Shown here piece by piece: positions 22,632-34,435 of a stretch of 64,000 nt of DNA. Every line of letters starts with the position of its first letter. Positions within the stretch are counted from its first letter, which is position 1. This stretch comes from Isoetes taiwanensis (lineage: Eukaryota > Streptophyta > Lycopodiopsida > Isoetales > Isoetaceae): assembly GCA_021234155.1 (NCBI GenBank), contig JAJEKV010000003.1:23219569-23283568 (forward strand). Direction: 5' to 3'. The notes beneath the pieces are model-generated. The model saw only the letters and a program-made list of their open reading frames with translations, was not told the DNA's origin and did not search any database. Both the position numbers and the translations under genes were made by a program.

Positions 22632-24093
22632 ATTTTGACTACTTGGTTTTTTATCTTTTCATGTCTATGTTATCAGATGTAGTATACCTTTTCTAGTATA
22701 CAGAAAGTTGGTATTGAAGATAATAGAAAGATCTAGTCTAATCATTACATGTGCAAACTTGATATATTTCTAGCACTATGCCTATGCGCAATGCATTCTT
22801 ATGGACCATCAAAATGTAGACTCTAAATCACAGCCTGCTTGCCACACTTACAAATGCTCCTGCTACAAACCAAGCATATTATGTCAAAGGCGGAGTCAGT
22901 TCTGCATGTAGGTTAGAAACTTAACACTGCGAGCTGCACTCATCATGGCTTCTAATGCCCGAAATTAAGTGAGATTAGCATCTTATGTGTGAAGAGCACA
23001 AACTTTTTACACTTGAGAAGATCAAGTTACCAGCTAAGGCACAAAGAAATCTCGGTGCGTTTCTAACCACACTTCTCGCTCCATTTAACAATGCCTGCGC
23101 AACCAACCATGTTATATCAAAGGCGGAGTGTGTGTTATAGCAAGTAGCTTAGAGACTTAATAATGGGAGCTGCACCGATCATATATGGCTTATTGAATGT
23201 AAGAGCGCAAACTGCCTTACACTTTGACAATATCAAGTTACTAGCTATGACATAAAGGAATATCCATCTAATTGTCTCAAGAACTTAATGGCAAATACGT
23301 CTTTGGCAGGTTAGTTATGCATAACAAGAACTTTGAGATTCTGCCCCTAAGCTCAGCTATCAACGTGTTAACCACTACATTATTGTATATTAGAGGCTTG
23401 CTGCAGGGGATGTCTGATAGGGATGCACTACAAACCTCTGCCTATAGAAAAGAGTAACCCTCTAGATTTTGTTTGCATGCTAGTTGTTCTCAATTGAAGA
23501 TTAAAGTCCTCAATGTTGTGTGACAAACACTAACTTGTACTAGCAGAATTCTTGGATGCTGCAGAGCAGCATCACCTGTTGAATGCTAGGAAACTTAACA
23601 AAGGGTTCTTGATTATGGCTTCTAATGCCTGACATAAAGTTGCCTTATTAAGAGCACAAACTGCCTTACACTTTGAGAACATCTACAACATGTGATTCAA
23701 GATCAACAAAAAACTTTACTAGAACTCCTTAAGTAGCAGTTCAAGAAGGAAGGAAGGAAGGAAGGAAGGAAGAAAGGAACCTAGAAAGGGATTCTTGTCC
23801 TTGATCTTAGTTTAGATAAGTGACTTATTGGAAAGAACACTGATACCAATGTTAAGATTCTTGGAAGTGTATTTGATGCAGAAGACCCATCTGCTACTGC
23901 TTGTTCAGAGGTTCAATAATAGTTGAGATTGCCATGGAGTTTTAGACAAATATGGATCACAGAAACGTGGACCATTTTAAGCCAAAAGCTGCCTCACTTC
24001 CTATATTTTCATGGCACAGCATATTCTATGAAAATCTAGTCTGGTTGTGGAAAACATTTGCATTCTTCTCATGTGATTTGGATGCTACAAAAA
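22632..24093 (-). repeat. R1 repeat, inverse copy (A)
   Basis: This is the reverse complement of about 11,291-12,886, including the same internal repeat blocks. It contains a short (GAAG)n run near 23,747-23,775. It stops at 'GCTACAAAAA', where copia sequence begins. 25 bases of R1 reappear at 27,505-27,529, and the rest resumes at 46,034 beyond the Helitron. Confidence 0.8.
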
Positions 24094-24610
24094 TGACGAA
24101 AACAGAGACAACAAGGTGTGAATAAACCAAATAGATGTAATATCACTTCAAACCTTTGTGGGTTGCAGATATACTACACCAGTGATTAGCGATTCGCTGC
24201 TTAAATAACTTTCTAGCTAGAAAAGCCAGAGCAAGGTGATTCACCGCAATTCACTCACAGATTCCAGTTAAAAAAACTGGAGCAACAAATAGACAGCAGA
24301 CAGTTTATAAGCTTAGCATACTCTGAACGGTAGCAACAAAGATTCTCATGTACTGCTCCAGCAACCACTTCAAACAATCTACTGCACAGCCGATTCAGAG
24401 CTTCGCTTCACATAAAGTCGACACCATGTTCAGCTGTTTCCACAGACAACTCTCTGCTTTTCGCCCCTGATGACTATTTCTTGAACGTCCCCTTTTATTG
24501 CTGTATCTCCACCGACCTTATTTTTAAATACACGTGCCTCCAATTCATAGCAATTCAATATTTCATAATATTATAGACCCATATGGCATATTTCTTCCTT
24601 CGATATGCCA
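24094..24610 (-). mobile_element. Probable 3' LTR region of the truncated copia element (copy A)
   Basis: This non-coding stretch lies between the RNase H frame of the copia element and the R1 boundary at about 24,093. No partner LTR exists, because the element is truncated at its other end, so the exact ends are unproven. Confidence 0.35.
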
Positions 24611-27504
24611 AGTATCTGTGTAAACAACTTCAGCTTCCGTTCTTGTCATCGCAAGTCCGCTGCTTGATATGATGTTTCTACATATTGCATTATTAATTCA
24701 TTCTTTGCAATGAGATCTCTTATGAAATGAACACGTAATTCAATATGTTTGGTTCTTTCGTAGTGCACCGGATTCTTTGCTATAGCAATACAGCTTAGGC
24801 TATCTGTCAAAAGTATTGTAGGATTGGACTGAGATATACCTATCTCGTTTAATAGTCTTCTCACCCATACAATTTCTTTAGTTGCTAGCGAAGAGGCTGA
24901 GTATTCAGCTTCAGCAGAAGACATAGCAACAGATGATTGTTTTTTACTCCTCCATGATATTAGACCTCCTGCAAGCATTAAAGCATAGCCGGAAGTGGAT
25001 CTTCTAACATCTAGATCACCTGCCCAATCTGCATCAGAATATGCAAACAAAACCAAGTTGTCAGAGTTAAAAGTGATTCCATCGTTTTTCGTGCCTTTTA
25101 AGTATCTTAAGATTCGTTTGGCTGCAACCCAATGTCCTCTGCCTAGATTGTTGTTATATCTGCTTAACAAAATACCGCAAAGGCAATATCTGGACGTGTA
25201 CTGTTTGCCACATAAAGCAGACAACCTATGAGCTCCCTGTATGGAATATTTTCCATTTCCTTCTTTTCTTCATCTGAAGATGGACATAAATTTGCTGATA
25301 TTTTATAACCTGCCACAAGCGGTGTATTCACTGGTTTTGAATTTTCTAATCCAAACCTCATTATCATATCATATTTTCAATATTTCGAGTCTGACAAAGT
25401 CTGAGCATTACATTTTTCCTTATCTCTACTCATTTCAATTCCCAAGAACTGTTTTAATTCTCCAAGATCTGTCATTTTAAATCTTTTCTGAAGAATTTGC
25501 TTGCATTTATCTAGGCATCTCATGCAATTCGATACCATTATGCAGTCATCTACGTACAAAGCAATAATGCAAAATTTATCCCTATCTTTGAACATGTACA
25601 AATTTCCATCATTGTTGCGTTTCTCAAATCCTGCTCCCTCAGATATTTATCTATGCACTTATACCACTCCCTAGGTGCTTGTCTTAAACCATAAACTGCA
25701 CGTTTTAATTTCTAAACCATGTTACTTCCTTCCCCAAAGCCTGGAGCTTGCTTCATATATATCTCTTCCTGCAAATTTGCATTTAGAAATGCAGTTTTCA
25801 CATCCATATGATGTATGTCAAGTTTGAGTGCATTTGCTAGAGCTAACACAAGTCTAATACTTGTTAATTTGACAATTGGGGAGTATGTCTCTTCATAATC
25901 AATTCCTTTCTTTTGTGAAAAACCCCGAAACAAAGCAACCGGTCTAGCTTTATACCTTTTGGTCCCATCAGAATTTGTTTTAATTCTATAAATCCACTTA
26001 TTTCCAATCAAATTCTTATCCGTTGGAGATTCTGCTAGCTCATATGTACCTGTTTCTTTAAAGGAATCCATCGCCTTTAGCCATTCCGACGCTTTTTCTG
26101 AGTTCACAGCTTCTTCAAATGATTTCGAAGTATCGGGTTCAAACACAGCCATCAATGATGGAAACCTAACTGGAGGTTTCCCAATTCTTCTACATTTTCC
26201 CGTGCCATATCTGCCATACACTTCAGGGTCATAGTCTATACCTATATCTTTAAGCTTTTATGTCTCTGTCTTCCTTTTTCGTTGCCTAGTCTCTGTGACC
26301 GGCACTGCTGATTCTGCTTGTGGCGCCTCACTATCCTCATTATCTGTCACATTGTCTTCATTCTCTTCATTAGAACCAAAGTTAGCAGTAATATCTAAAT
26401 TGCCATCATGCACAATGTGTTTTTCTACTTTCTCATGCCATACTGGAATTTCATGCCTATCTTTGTAAAATTTGCTTTCGTCGAACACAACATCCCTACT
26501 CGTTATTATTTTCTTTGTTTTGGGTATGAAGACTCTATAACCTTTTGATTCTTCATCATAGCCGACTAGAAAACCTATTTTTGCTCTATCATCTAGTTTA
26601 AGTCTCATTTCTTCTGGAATATGAACATATGTCAAACACCCATATGCTTTGAAATAATCATATGCACGAGTCATTTTAGTACATGTCCATATTTCTTCAG
26701 CGATATTTCCATTCAAGCTACTTGATGGCAACCTATTTTGTATAAAAAACACAGCTTTGACTGCTTCTTTCCAGAGGTAATTTGGTAAGCCTGCAAACTT
26801 TATTTACAGCATCTAAAACTGTTCTATTTTTCCTTTCTGCAACACCATTTTGTTGCGGACTACATGTGAGTTGCCTTTTTATTCCATGCTCAAGACAAAA
26901 CGATCTAAAACTTCTTGAAAGATATTTTCCTCTATATACGTTCTAATGCATTTAAGTTTACAAACATGTCGTCTTTCCATTTCACGTCACATTACAACTT
27001 AAATGTAGATAACAAATAGCACTTTCCCATTCTACTAAAATCGTCAATAAAAGATATATAATAACCTTTTACTGTTTTTTTCCTTGCACATTCAATAGAC
27101 CACAAAGATCTAAATGTACTAGGTCGGGGACCCTTGGCCCTTTTCTTTGATCCGCTAAATGACAATTTAGTCAATTTTCCTAACATGCGACTGGACAAAT
27201 GAATTTCCCATCTATATCATCTTCCCCATTAATAAATCCATCTCATCATGTATTTAATGTTATTCATATGCGTATGAGCCAGCCTATGGTGCCAAGTTGA
27301 TGATTTAGTCACTGACAACACATTTATACTTTTGAAGACTTTATTTGAAAACTGAAATAGATTGCCTACACGTTTTGCAAAGAATTTTAGTTCCCCTTCA
27401 AGCAAAACCTTACAGCCTTTTTTGTTAAATCTAATCTCATATCCTAAATCCACCAATTGACTTACAGATATAAGATTTTTATGCAAACCCGGAACACAAA
27501 CAAT
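24611..27504 (-). pseudogene. Ty1/copia pol remnant (copy A)
   Basis: Minus-strand frames give the copia order. The GAG-pre-integrase block (LHKNLISVSQLVDLGYEI, TWHHRLAH) lies at 27,500-27,230. Integrase (KRAKG..., YYISFIDDFSRMGKCYLL) is at 27,198-26,990 and the integrase C-part (VGYDEESKGYRVF, VVFDESKFY) at 26,752-26,258. RT follows (WLKAMDSFKETGTYEL, GFSQKKGIDYEETYSPIVKL, DIHHMDVKTAFLNANLQEEI) to 25,712. LYVDDCIMVSNC with the catalytic DD is at 25,560, and RNase H (YSDADWAGD, KKQSSVAMSSAEAEY) lies at 25,224-24,646. Several stops and shifts occur. Gag, protease and the 5' LTR are missing; the element stops at about 27,504 next to R1 sequence. Confidence 0.85.
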
Positions 27505-27533
27505 GTTGAGACTTTTATAATAACTCTTACTAG

Positions 27534-27559
27534 AAACGTGTGCCCGGCGATGCCGGGCA
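27534..27559 (-). other. Helitron 3'-terminal hairpin
   Basis: The palindrome TGCCCGGCGATGCCGGGCA (27,541-27,559) has an 8-bp GC-rich stem and a 3-nt loop. It is followed on the minus strand by CACGTTT and CTAG. Such hairpins mark Helitron 3' ends and act in termination of rolling-circle transfer. In copy B (63,879-63,906) the corresponding sequence no longer folds perfectly. Confidence 0.8.
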
Positions 27560-27659
27560 TTAGTCGTGGACATGTCGAATGGGTAGACATAATGGGGTAT
27601 GTAGGTGGAATAAAAAACACTAAATGTCCATGGATGTAATGAGTGCCAAATGTGAAGGG

Positions 27660-28841
27660 TTTACGAATATCAGGCATCTAGAAATGCGTAAAGTGGAATC
27701 AAATGAGTAGGCATAATAGAATGCATAGAGTTTAGGGTGCTTGTGATAATTTAGGATTTTTTTTTAAGATTGTGTGGTCAACACATACACAATTGGATGT
27801 TCTGTGCGTATCTGTGTGGAAGACATGTGTGGGTAGTGTAGTGCAGTGTAGTTTGTTGGGGTGTGCTTTTGTGTGAAACTTCATAGTATATATCTAGTGT
27901 AGTAGTAATGTGTGTATTTCTTCATAGCCATTGAATGTGCATGCATTTGAGAGTTCCTTTAGCATTGTCCAAGGTTAAAAACATTGTATTTAATATAAAA
28001 ATAAAACTTAGAAACTCGACCTTTTGGGGTTGCTTTTGTCTTTGGAAGTTCTAGATTTTCTTGGCGTGGGGGATACGTATCCTTGTCTTTCCATCCATAG
28101 TTGCATGTTACTTCCTCTCAATTCTTCAAAATTTATAATATGATGGATCTCCAAACTTCTCTAAACCCTTAAATGCATAGACCCTAGATCAATGCCAGCT
28201 ATTATGCTTGTGCCTTGGTTTAAAAATGATCCCATATAGCCATTCAATATAAGAATACAATTTTCAAGAGCTTATAAAATTTATAAAGGTTCATAGACAT
28301 TTTGGTGGTCTAAGGAGTGCATATGTTAAGGTTGAGAATAGCAATTAATAATGTCAACCTTTTGTATTCTAAAAATATCACACATATTAAAAATAAATGC
28401 CAGAAAAATATTACATGATAGAACTGAACAGATAAGTACTGAAACATTGCAAGATAGATATATTAAGAGAATTACTTATAAAGGTACTTTTACAACAACA
28501 TGAACATTTGTCGTGGTCATACTCGTGTAATACCTTCTAAATCATAAGCTGCATTTATCTTTATGCTACCATAGGCTAACCACGTTGAGTGTGCCAATTT
28601 GCTTGTCAGTTTCTGCACATGCACATGTAGAATTACAAATTCAATAATTATAAAAAATGTAGTGTAAATATCAGTGCTCAAGGAGTATGGGGAAAACAAA
28701 TAGAAGCCTCAAGAATGTTAAACTCCTAAACATTAAGTTTAATTGTACTTTAGACCTGCAAATTTTGTTAAAAGCATTAAAAACATTCATTGATAACTAT
28801 CAATATCTGTGATTTCCAACACAGTGCTGGAAAAGTCTAAC
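27660..28841. other. Helitron body, no gene recognised
   Basis: AT-rich, with GTGTG-rich stretches near 27,800-27,920. No coding signal was recognised on either strand. Confidence 0.35.
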
Positions 28842-29846
28842 CTTGAAAAATGAATGCAATGTTAATGTACATGTCATCCAATGCTTCCAATTCTTTATTG
28901 CAACCACCATAGAAGCAGAGAATTCCATTCTGGCCAACAGAATCTCCAGCAAGAGAGATACATGAAGACGGCTTGATCCCCGTGGTTTGAAACCTCACCC
29001 AAACCTTGGTTTCTACGATTACAAAATAATAACATGTTTAAAAGAGAATGATGGAGAAACATACACATGAGAATGGATTTGTAAGCTTAACAGGTTAGAA
29101 TTAGCATAGACACACCTAAGTCAAGGTAGCGCAAATCATTGAAAAGTTTGGCGATTGTCAGGTGAAACCACCAAACACAAAAGATATTTGTCAAAGCTTA
29201 CAGTTGTATGACCTGCCCCGGGCAATAAGGGTCAATCAATGACTTCCAAGTCCTTCAAACTAAGTGTACCTGGTTGCAAAAGACATAATTAATGCTTTGG
29301 ATACTATAAAATATTTTAAAAACAAATGTGCAAACTCCAATCTCAAATTCATTGCCATGCCTGCATCTAGAATGTGGACAGCCGTCAAATATGAATTGTC
29401 TGCATCCTCATCACCAATGATACCCAAATAATTTTTGTATGATGAACATGTATGGCTATCCCTAGGAACAGGGGATTATCTTTTGTGGATATTTTGCTCC
29501 AAGTGAAGGTTTACGTAAAAAAAAAAAAAACAAATTTTGATTAAAGAAAAATGAAATTTGGACTTGGTGATAATTCCTTTACATTCTAAACAATGGAGCT
29601 TGACTCGGTAATAACATGCCAAAACCCCTTTACATTTTGCGAGAATCTGAGATCACCCATCACATGCACTATGAAAAATTAGTTGCTTTATCACATAGTA
29701 CTTTTCTGGTCAAGGAATAAAGAATTGGAATAGTACACATTCATTTGTATACCTACTTGAAGCATGCAATCTGTAGCCATCCCTTTTGCGACCCCATATA
29801 CGTAGAGATAACCACCACTGGAAATAAGACTCCAAACAGGAGTTGC
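28842..29846 (-). pseudogene. Captured kelch-repeat gene fragment (three exons)
   Basis: Three minus-strand exons have GT/AG ends. The first, at 29,846-29,757, has 30 codons (ATPVWSLISSGGYLYVYGVA...). The second, at 29,269-29,116, carries LPGAGHTTVSFDKYL and, after a shift, FGGF and LFNDLRYLDL. The third, at 29,012-28,842, reads SSCISLAGDSVGQNGILCFY and then GGCNKELEALDDMY. Each is a kelch blade: GH-x-x-V, the GG doublet and the F-N-D-L or D-D-M-Y end. The second exon has a TGA and frameshifts, and splice phases between exons do not all match. I therefore read it as a decayed piece of a host kelch gene carried by the Helitron, not a working gene. Confidence 0.6.
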
Positions 29847-30101
29847 CTGAACAAATGGCAATGTTAATAGCAGCACCTTTTCATAATCTATAACCTAAAA
29901 AGTACCTGTGCAATCATCTTATTTTGTATATATTCTGTGAAGTATTACATCAATGCAATATGCTAGCATTTAAAGAAAGAAAATACTATGCAGACCCATT
30001 GTCAGACTGCATGTTCTATAGTCTGGCTTGTTAAGAACCTATGTTGCATAAAGTGAGGAGAGCAACATCCACCCAAACATAACCTACACATCAACGACCC
30101 A
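29847..30101. other. Helitron body beside the nested copia element
   Basis: Intron-like AT-rich sequence of the captured gene. It ends in CTAGC (30,102-30,106), the left target duplication of the copia element. Confidence 0.4.
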
Positions 30102-30106
30102 CTAGC

Positions 30107-30671
30107 TGTTAAAATCAGAGCTTGGGATTCGAACCCAAGTATGCCAAGACTCTGTCTCCTTCAAACCCCTCCCGCACCTATTTCTTCATACACACACCTG
30201 TATCTGCACTCAGCTCAACCTTTTTCTATATCAATCATTCATATATATATATTTTCTTATCAATCTGGATATATCCACTTGTCAAATCGTGCATGCCCCT
30301 CATATAGAAAGTTTTTCAACTTGCCTAAATAATAGGATGCCCTGCTGTCCTTATCTTCCAGCTGTCGTTGACTTTGACCGTTGACCAGTCAACCCAAAAC
30401 CCTAAGTGGCGGGCAGGGGGTGTCTGTGTGTTTCTAGCGAGCCCAGCAACATCCGGGTAGGGTGTGCCCGCCACCTTTGACTTTGACTTTGACTTTGGCA
30501 TAAACTTTGACTTTGACTTTGACTTTGACCTACTGCCACTGCTTCTCATAGGTCTCCCCCATTCAACTGCAAGCTTTGAATAACATGACACCATTTAACA
30601 ACTCTAATCTACTGCCACTGCTTCTCATAGATTAGAATATCACATGACACATAATTTTGTCATTTCCAACA
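30107..30671 (-). repeat. 3' LTR of the nested copia element
   Basis: It begins TGTTAAAATC and ends TCATTTCCAACA on the plus strand. It contains clusters of TTGAC (W-box core) at 30,366-30,392 and tandem CTTTGA hexamers at 30,473-30,533. A 20-bp unit CTACTGCCACTGCTTCTCAT is present twice. Confidence 0.93.
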
Positions 30672-30681
30672 TTCCCCCTTC
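30672..30681 (-). other. Polypurine tract of the copia element
   Basis: The minus strand reads GAAGGGGGAA immediately before the 3' LTR. This is the usual plus-strand primer for LTR elements. Confidence 0.8.
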
Positions 30682-30723
30682 ATGTGATATTCCCTGTCAT
30701 CACATTGTAACGATTTCCTTATT

Positions 30724-31340
30724 TCACGGAATCGGATAAAGGTAGAGCCTTTGTAAGAATATCGCTCTTTGATCATTTGTACTAACATAGGTCAAATGCA
30801 CTTGATTTCTTTTGACCATATCTCTGATAAAATGAACTTCCATTTCAATGTGTTTTGACCTTTCGTGCAAAACTGGATTTTTTGTCATGGCAATACAACT
30901 AGTATTATCACAATAAATGATTGTTGGTCCTCTTTGAGCAAATCCAAATTCTGCCATAAGCCTTCTTTCCCAAATAAGTTCCTTAGTCAGTGGTCTTTGA
31001 GTTGTACTCCCAAAGACTCGATAAAGCAATCTTTGCTTTGCTTTTTGCACTTCCAAGCAACTGGGGCTCCACCTAATAAAATAGCATATCCTGAAGTTGA
31101 TTTTCGTTTGTCTAAATCTCCTCCCCAATCAGCATCACAATAAGCCTGCAATTGTAAGTTGGTTTCATTAAATACTATACCAAAATACATTGTACCTTTC
31201 AAGTATTTGAGGATCCTTTTCTTTGCAATCCGATTGTCCTTTACCAGATACCGTCATTGTACCTACTGAGAATATTAACTGCAAATGCAATGTCTGGCCT
31301 AGTACAGTTGGCTACATAGGACAAACAACCAATCAAACTT
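30724..31340 (-). pseudogene. Copia RNase H domain
   Basis: Two overlapping frames give YCDADWGGDLDKRKSTSGYA, then ELIWERRLMAEFGFAQRGPT, IIYCDNTSCIAMTKNPVLHE and RSKHIEMEVHFIRDMV. These are the diagnostic blocks of copia RNase H, including catalytic Asp residues. A shift near 31,000-31,020 separates them. Confidence 0.85.
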
Positions 31341-31370
31341 CTGTAAGGTATTTTCTCCATTTGTTTGCTT

Positions 31371-32330
31371 TCAGCTTCTGTTTTTGGACTCATATCTGCT
31401 GCAGAGATTGCGTGGACTGGGAACCATAGGAGTATATGCCATATTGCAATCTTCCATATGAAATTTCTTCAACATGTTTTGAATATGCCCTTGTTGACTC
31501 AAAGCTAATATCTTGTGATTTCTGTCCCTGTAAACATCTATGCCCAGAAACCTCTTTAACTCTCCAAGATCACTCATTTGGAATCGTTTCCTTAAGATAT
31601 CTTTGCAATAATTTAGTACTTGAGTTCCCTTTGATATCATAATATTGTCATCAACATATAAAGCAATAATGCACCAGGCATCTCCCATTTTGAACCTATA
31701 GATATTACCATCATAATTGAGCTTCTCAAAACCTTGTTCTACAAGATATCCATCCATACATTTATACCATTCCCTAGGAGATTGTTTAAGACCATAAACC
31801 TGCTCTATTCAACTTCCAAATTTTTCCTTTTTCCTCTTCAAATCAAAAAGTGCGGGTCTTAAGTAAATTTCCTCCTCTAACTTAGCATTCAAGAATGCTG
31901 TACTTACATCCATATGATGGATTTCAAGGTCACAAGCATTAGCAATAGCTAATAACATTCTCAAACTGTTTATCTTTACCAATGGTGAGAATGTTTCATC
32001 AAAATCTTCTCCTTTTTTCTGTGTAAACCCCTGTGCAACAAGTCTGGCTTTAAATTTCTTTGTATTTTTGTCTACTCCGGTTTTATTCTATAGATCCACT
32101 TACTTCCAACTATATTCTTATCAGAAGGAATATCCACTATTGTATAAGTGTTTGTTCTTTTGAATGCTCTCATTTCTTCTTCCATAGCACATTTCCAGTT
32201 CTTTCCATTCATATCTTGAACTGCCTCCATATAATTTTGTGGAATCTTGTCATTTCAAGTATCAAAATGTCAAATCTGATATTAATTTCTCCTACACGAG
32301 ATCTAAGTCTTTTACTTTTTCCAAGTTCGG
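31371..32330 (-). pseudogene. Copia reverse transcriptase domain
   Basis: The frame at 31,757-31,371 contains IIALYVDDNIMISKG with the catalytic YVDD, and SDLGELKRFLGIDVYRD. Upstream pieces near 31,800-32,200 encode the HHMDVSTAFLNAKLEEEIYL-type segment and the region around the first RT motif, but with stops and shifts. The enzyme is therefore not made intact from this copy. Confidence 0.85.
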
Positions 32331-32524
32331 TTCTACCATGAGACTCTAAATCATGTTTGGCTTCTTACGCCAACATTTGAGCTTCGTCGTCGGGTTTTCT
32401 TTTTGGTCTATCAATTTTATCCACTACGCCTCTTGGTGTTCAATCTCTTGCTCAACACCGATTCCACTTCGGCTCGACAACATTACTTGGAATCATTTTC
32501 GACTCATTATCGAGTCACTCAAAT

Positions 32525-33112
32525 CTACTGCTCCAATCCTTGAGTTTTTTCTTCTTCACTTATTGACTGATTTGTTTCCTCAATACTATCTTTCCTTTCA
32601 CTTTCACATGGATCTTCAGTATTTATCTTAGGAATTTTCCTATAAAATTCGTTTTCATTGAAGACCACATCTCTACTTACTATAATTTTTCTTCTAGCAG
32701 GGTCATATAATCTGAATGCTTTTGAATTAGAATCATACCCTACTAGATAAGATATGTATGCTCTATCATCCAACTTTTTTTTCCTCGGTTCTTGGGAACA
32801 TGTACAAAGCATAAACACCCATATGCTTTTAATCTATCATAAGAAGGGGACCTACCAGACCAAAGCATTTCTAGAATTGCACCTTTAATACTTGATGAAG
32901 GTAACAAGTTTTGAATGTAGACAGCTGTCTTCACAGCTTCATCCCATAAATAATTTGGTAAACCAGAATACTTCAACATGGATCTCACAGCATCAAGCAA
33001 GGTTCTATTTTTCCTTTCTGCAACTCCATTTTGTTGTGGTGAGTATCTGCATGTCAATTGCCTCTTGATTCCCCTGTTTACACAAAAAACTTTAAATTCA
33101 TCAGAGATATAT
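32525..33112 (-). pseudogene. Copia integrase C-terminal part
   Basis: The frames read YSPQQNGVAERKNRTLLDAV (the integrase motif with catalytic Glu), YLWDEAVKTAVYIQNLLPSS and then KLDDRAYISYLVGYDSNSKA with DVVFNENEFY. A shift near 32,780 separates the two parts. Confidence 0.88.
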
Positions 33113-34435
33113 TCACCTCCCCTGTCTGACCTTATGCACTTTATCTTTCTTCCGGTTTCTAGCTTTCGGTTTTTCAGTAAATAACTTCAAAGCATCACTA
33201 GCTTGGTCTTTTGTTTTCAAAATATAACACTTGGTTTTTCTGCTGAAATCATCAATAAAGCTCATGAAATATTTATGCCCACTCAAACTAGTAACATTTA
33301 TAGGACCACATAAATCTGTATGTACCAAATCCAAAATGCCCTTTGCTCTTTTGTGTGACCTTTTAAATGGCAATCTTGATTGCTTTCCAAGTTGGCAGCC
33401 TCCACATAAGAACTTTTCATTTTGTACCTTGGCGGATATTAATCCCTTTTCCCCAAGGCTTTTGATTATTGCAGCATTTACATGACATAATCTGTTATGC
33501 CATACTTTCACATCTGAATATTCCACAAGATTAATTTCATGAAGATGCTCCATATTCAATCCAAAAAGATTACCAACTCTTTTGCCAATAAACTTTAATT
33601 CACCATTAAGGAACACTTTACAATGGATCTGTTCAAACAACACTTTATATCCCAAATCCACCAGCTGACATACGGATATGAGATTTCTAACAAGACTGGG
33701 CACACACAAAACATCTCTCAATTTTACAATTTTGCCATTTAAGTCAAACAACTCTAAAACTCCAGTATCTTCTATTTTCTTCAAACCCCCATCACCAAGT
33801 TGCACATGTCCTTCCTTCTTTTCCCACTCCTTAAGCATATGCAAGTCACACATCACACTTTTTTCTGCTCCTGAATCTATAACAACAAATTGGTTATTGC
33901 TTTTCCTTGGAAACTCTGAAACATTACAAGTTAAATTCTTCCTTACCTCCAAGGTGTCATCCTCAAGTTCACCTTCACTACTATCTTGTTTTTCTACCAC
34001 ATTAATACTTGAGCCTCCTTTGAATTTTCCCCTGCCCCTGCCACCTCTATAAGTTCCAGAAAATCTTCCTCGACCTCTTCCCTTTTTAGGACTTGGGCAA
34101 TCAGAAGCAAAATGACCTTTGCCTTCACAATTGAAACATCTAAATTCCTTCTCACTATTGTTTGGACACTCACTCTTTAGGTGACCAAATTGATTACATG
34201 CATAACAAGGTCCTACTTTTCCTCTTGAAAAACCACCTCTTTTAGTCTTACCTGTATACAAGATCTCTGAGGATTGATCAGCTTCCTCCTGTGTAATAGT
34301 AGACTGTTCAAATTCTGTGCGTATCATTCTGATAGCATGCTCCTTGGAAGTGGCTACATTTCTGAGTAAAGTTGCCAAGTGACTATTATGAGATACTGCT
34401 CTTGCCAAAGCTAGTATTTGATAATCTTTGTTCAT
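33113..34435 (-). CDS. Copia gag C-terminus, protease and integrase N-terminus
   Basis: This is a continuous frame of 440 residues. Two CCHC zinc knuckles come first (CYACNQFGHLKSEC and CFNCEGKGHFASDC) and an RG-rich stretch follows. The protease active site is FVVIDSGAEKSVM. VRNLISVCQLVDLGYKV leads to the GAG-pre-integrase motif WHNRLCHVN, and the integrase zinc and core region reads LDLVHTDLCGPIN ... YFMSFIDDFSRKTKCY with its catalytic Asp residues. The frame is intact over this length but shifts near 33,113, so pol is broken there. Confidence 0.9.
   Translation of the reverse strand: MNKDYQILALARAVSHNSHLATLLRNVATSKEHAIRMIRTEFEQSTITQEEADQSSEILYTGKTKRGGFSRGKVGPCYACNQFGHLKSECPNNSEKEFRCFNCEGKGHFASDCPSPKKGRGRGRFSGTYRGGRGRGKFKGGSSINVVEKQDSSEGELEDDTLEVRKNLTCNVSEFPRKSNNQFVVIDSGAEKSVMCDLHMLKEWEKKEGHVQLGDGGLKKIEDTGVLELFDLNGKIVKLRDVLCVPSLVRNLISVCQLVDLGYKVLFEQIHCKVFLNGELKFIGKRVGNLFGLNMEHLHEINLVEYSDVKVWHNRLCHVNAAIIKSLGEKGLISAKVQNEKFLCGGCQLGKQSRLPFKRSHKRAKGILDLVHTDLCGPINVTSLSGHKYFMSFIDDFSRKTKCYILKTKDQASDALKLFTEKPKARNRKKDKVHKVRQGR

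Larger units (their letters stand above)
16640..27659 (+). repeat. Segmental duplication, left copy (A)
   Basis: This segment is repeated in the same orientation at 52,935-64,000, where the window ends inside the match, so the true end is beyond. The left boundary is sharp: sequences before 16,640 and before 52,935 are unrelated. Real indels distinguish the copies, including a roughly 60-bp piece missing here near 17,885 but present at 54,182, and a 37-bp piece present here at 17,690 but missing at 54,019. Copy A keeps the SF1 first exon outside its left edge, so A looks ancestral. Confidence 0.9.

Noticed and set aside
23747-23775. (GAAG)n run as a regulatory element
   Set aside because: A simple repeat inside R1, varying in length between the two copies.
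33231-34052. Plus-strand ORFs opposite the copia gag-pol frame
   Set aside because: They are antisense shadows of recognised gag, protease and integrase sequence.
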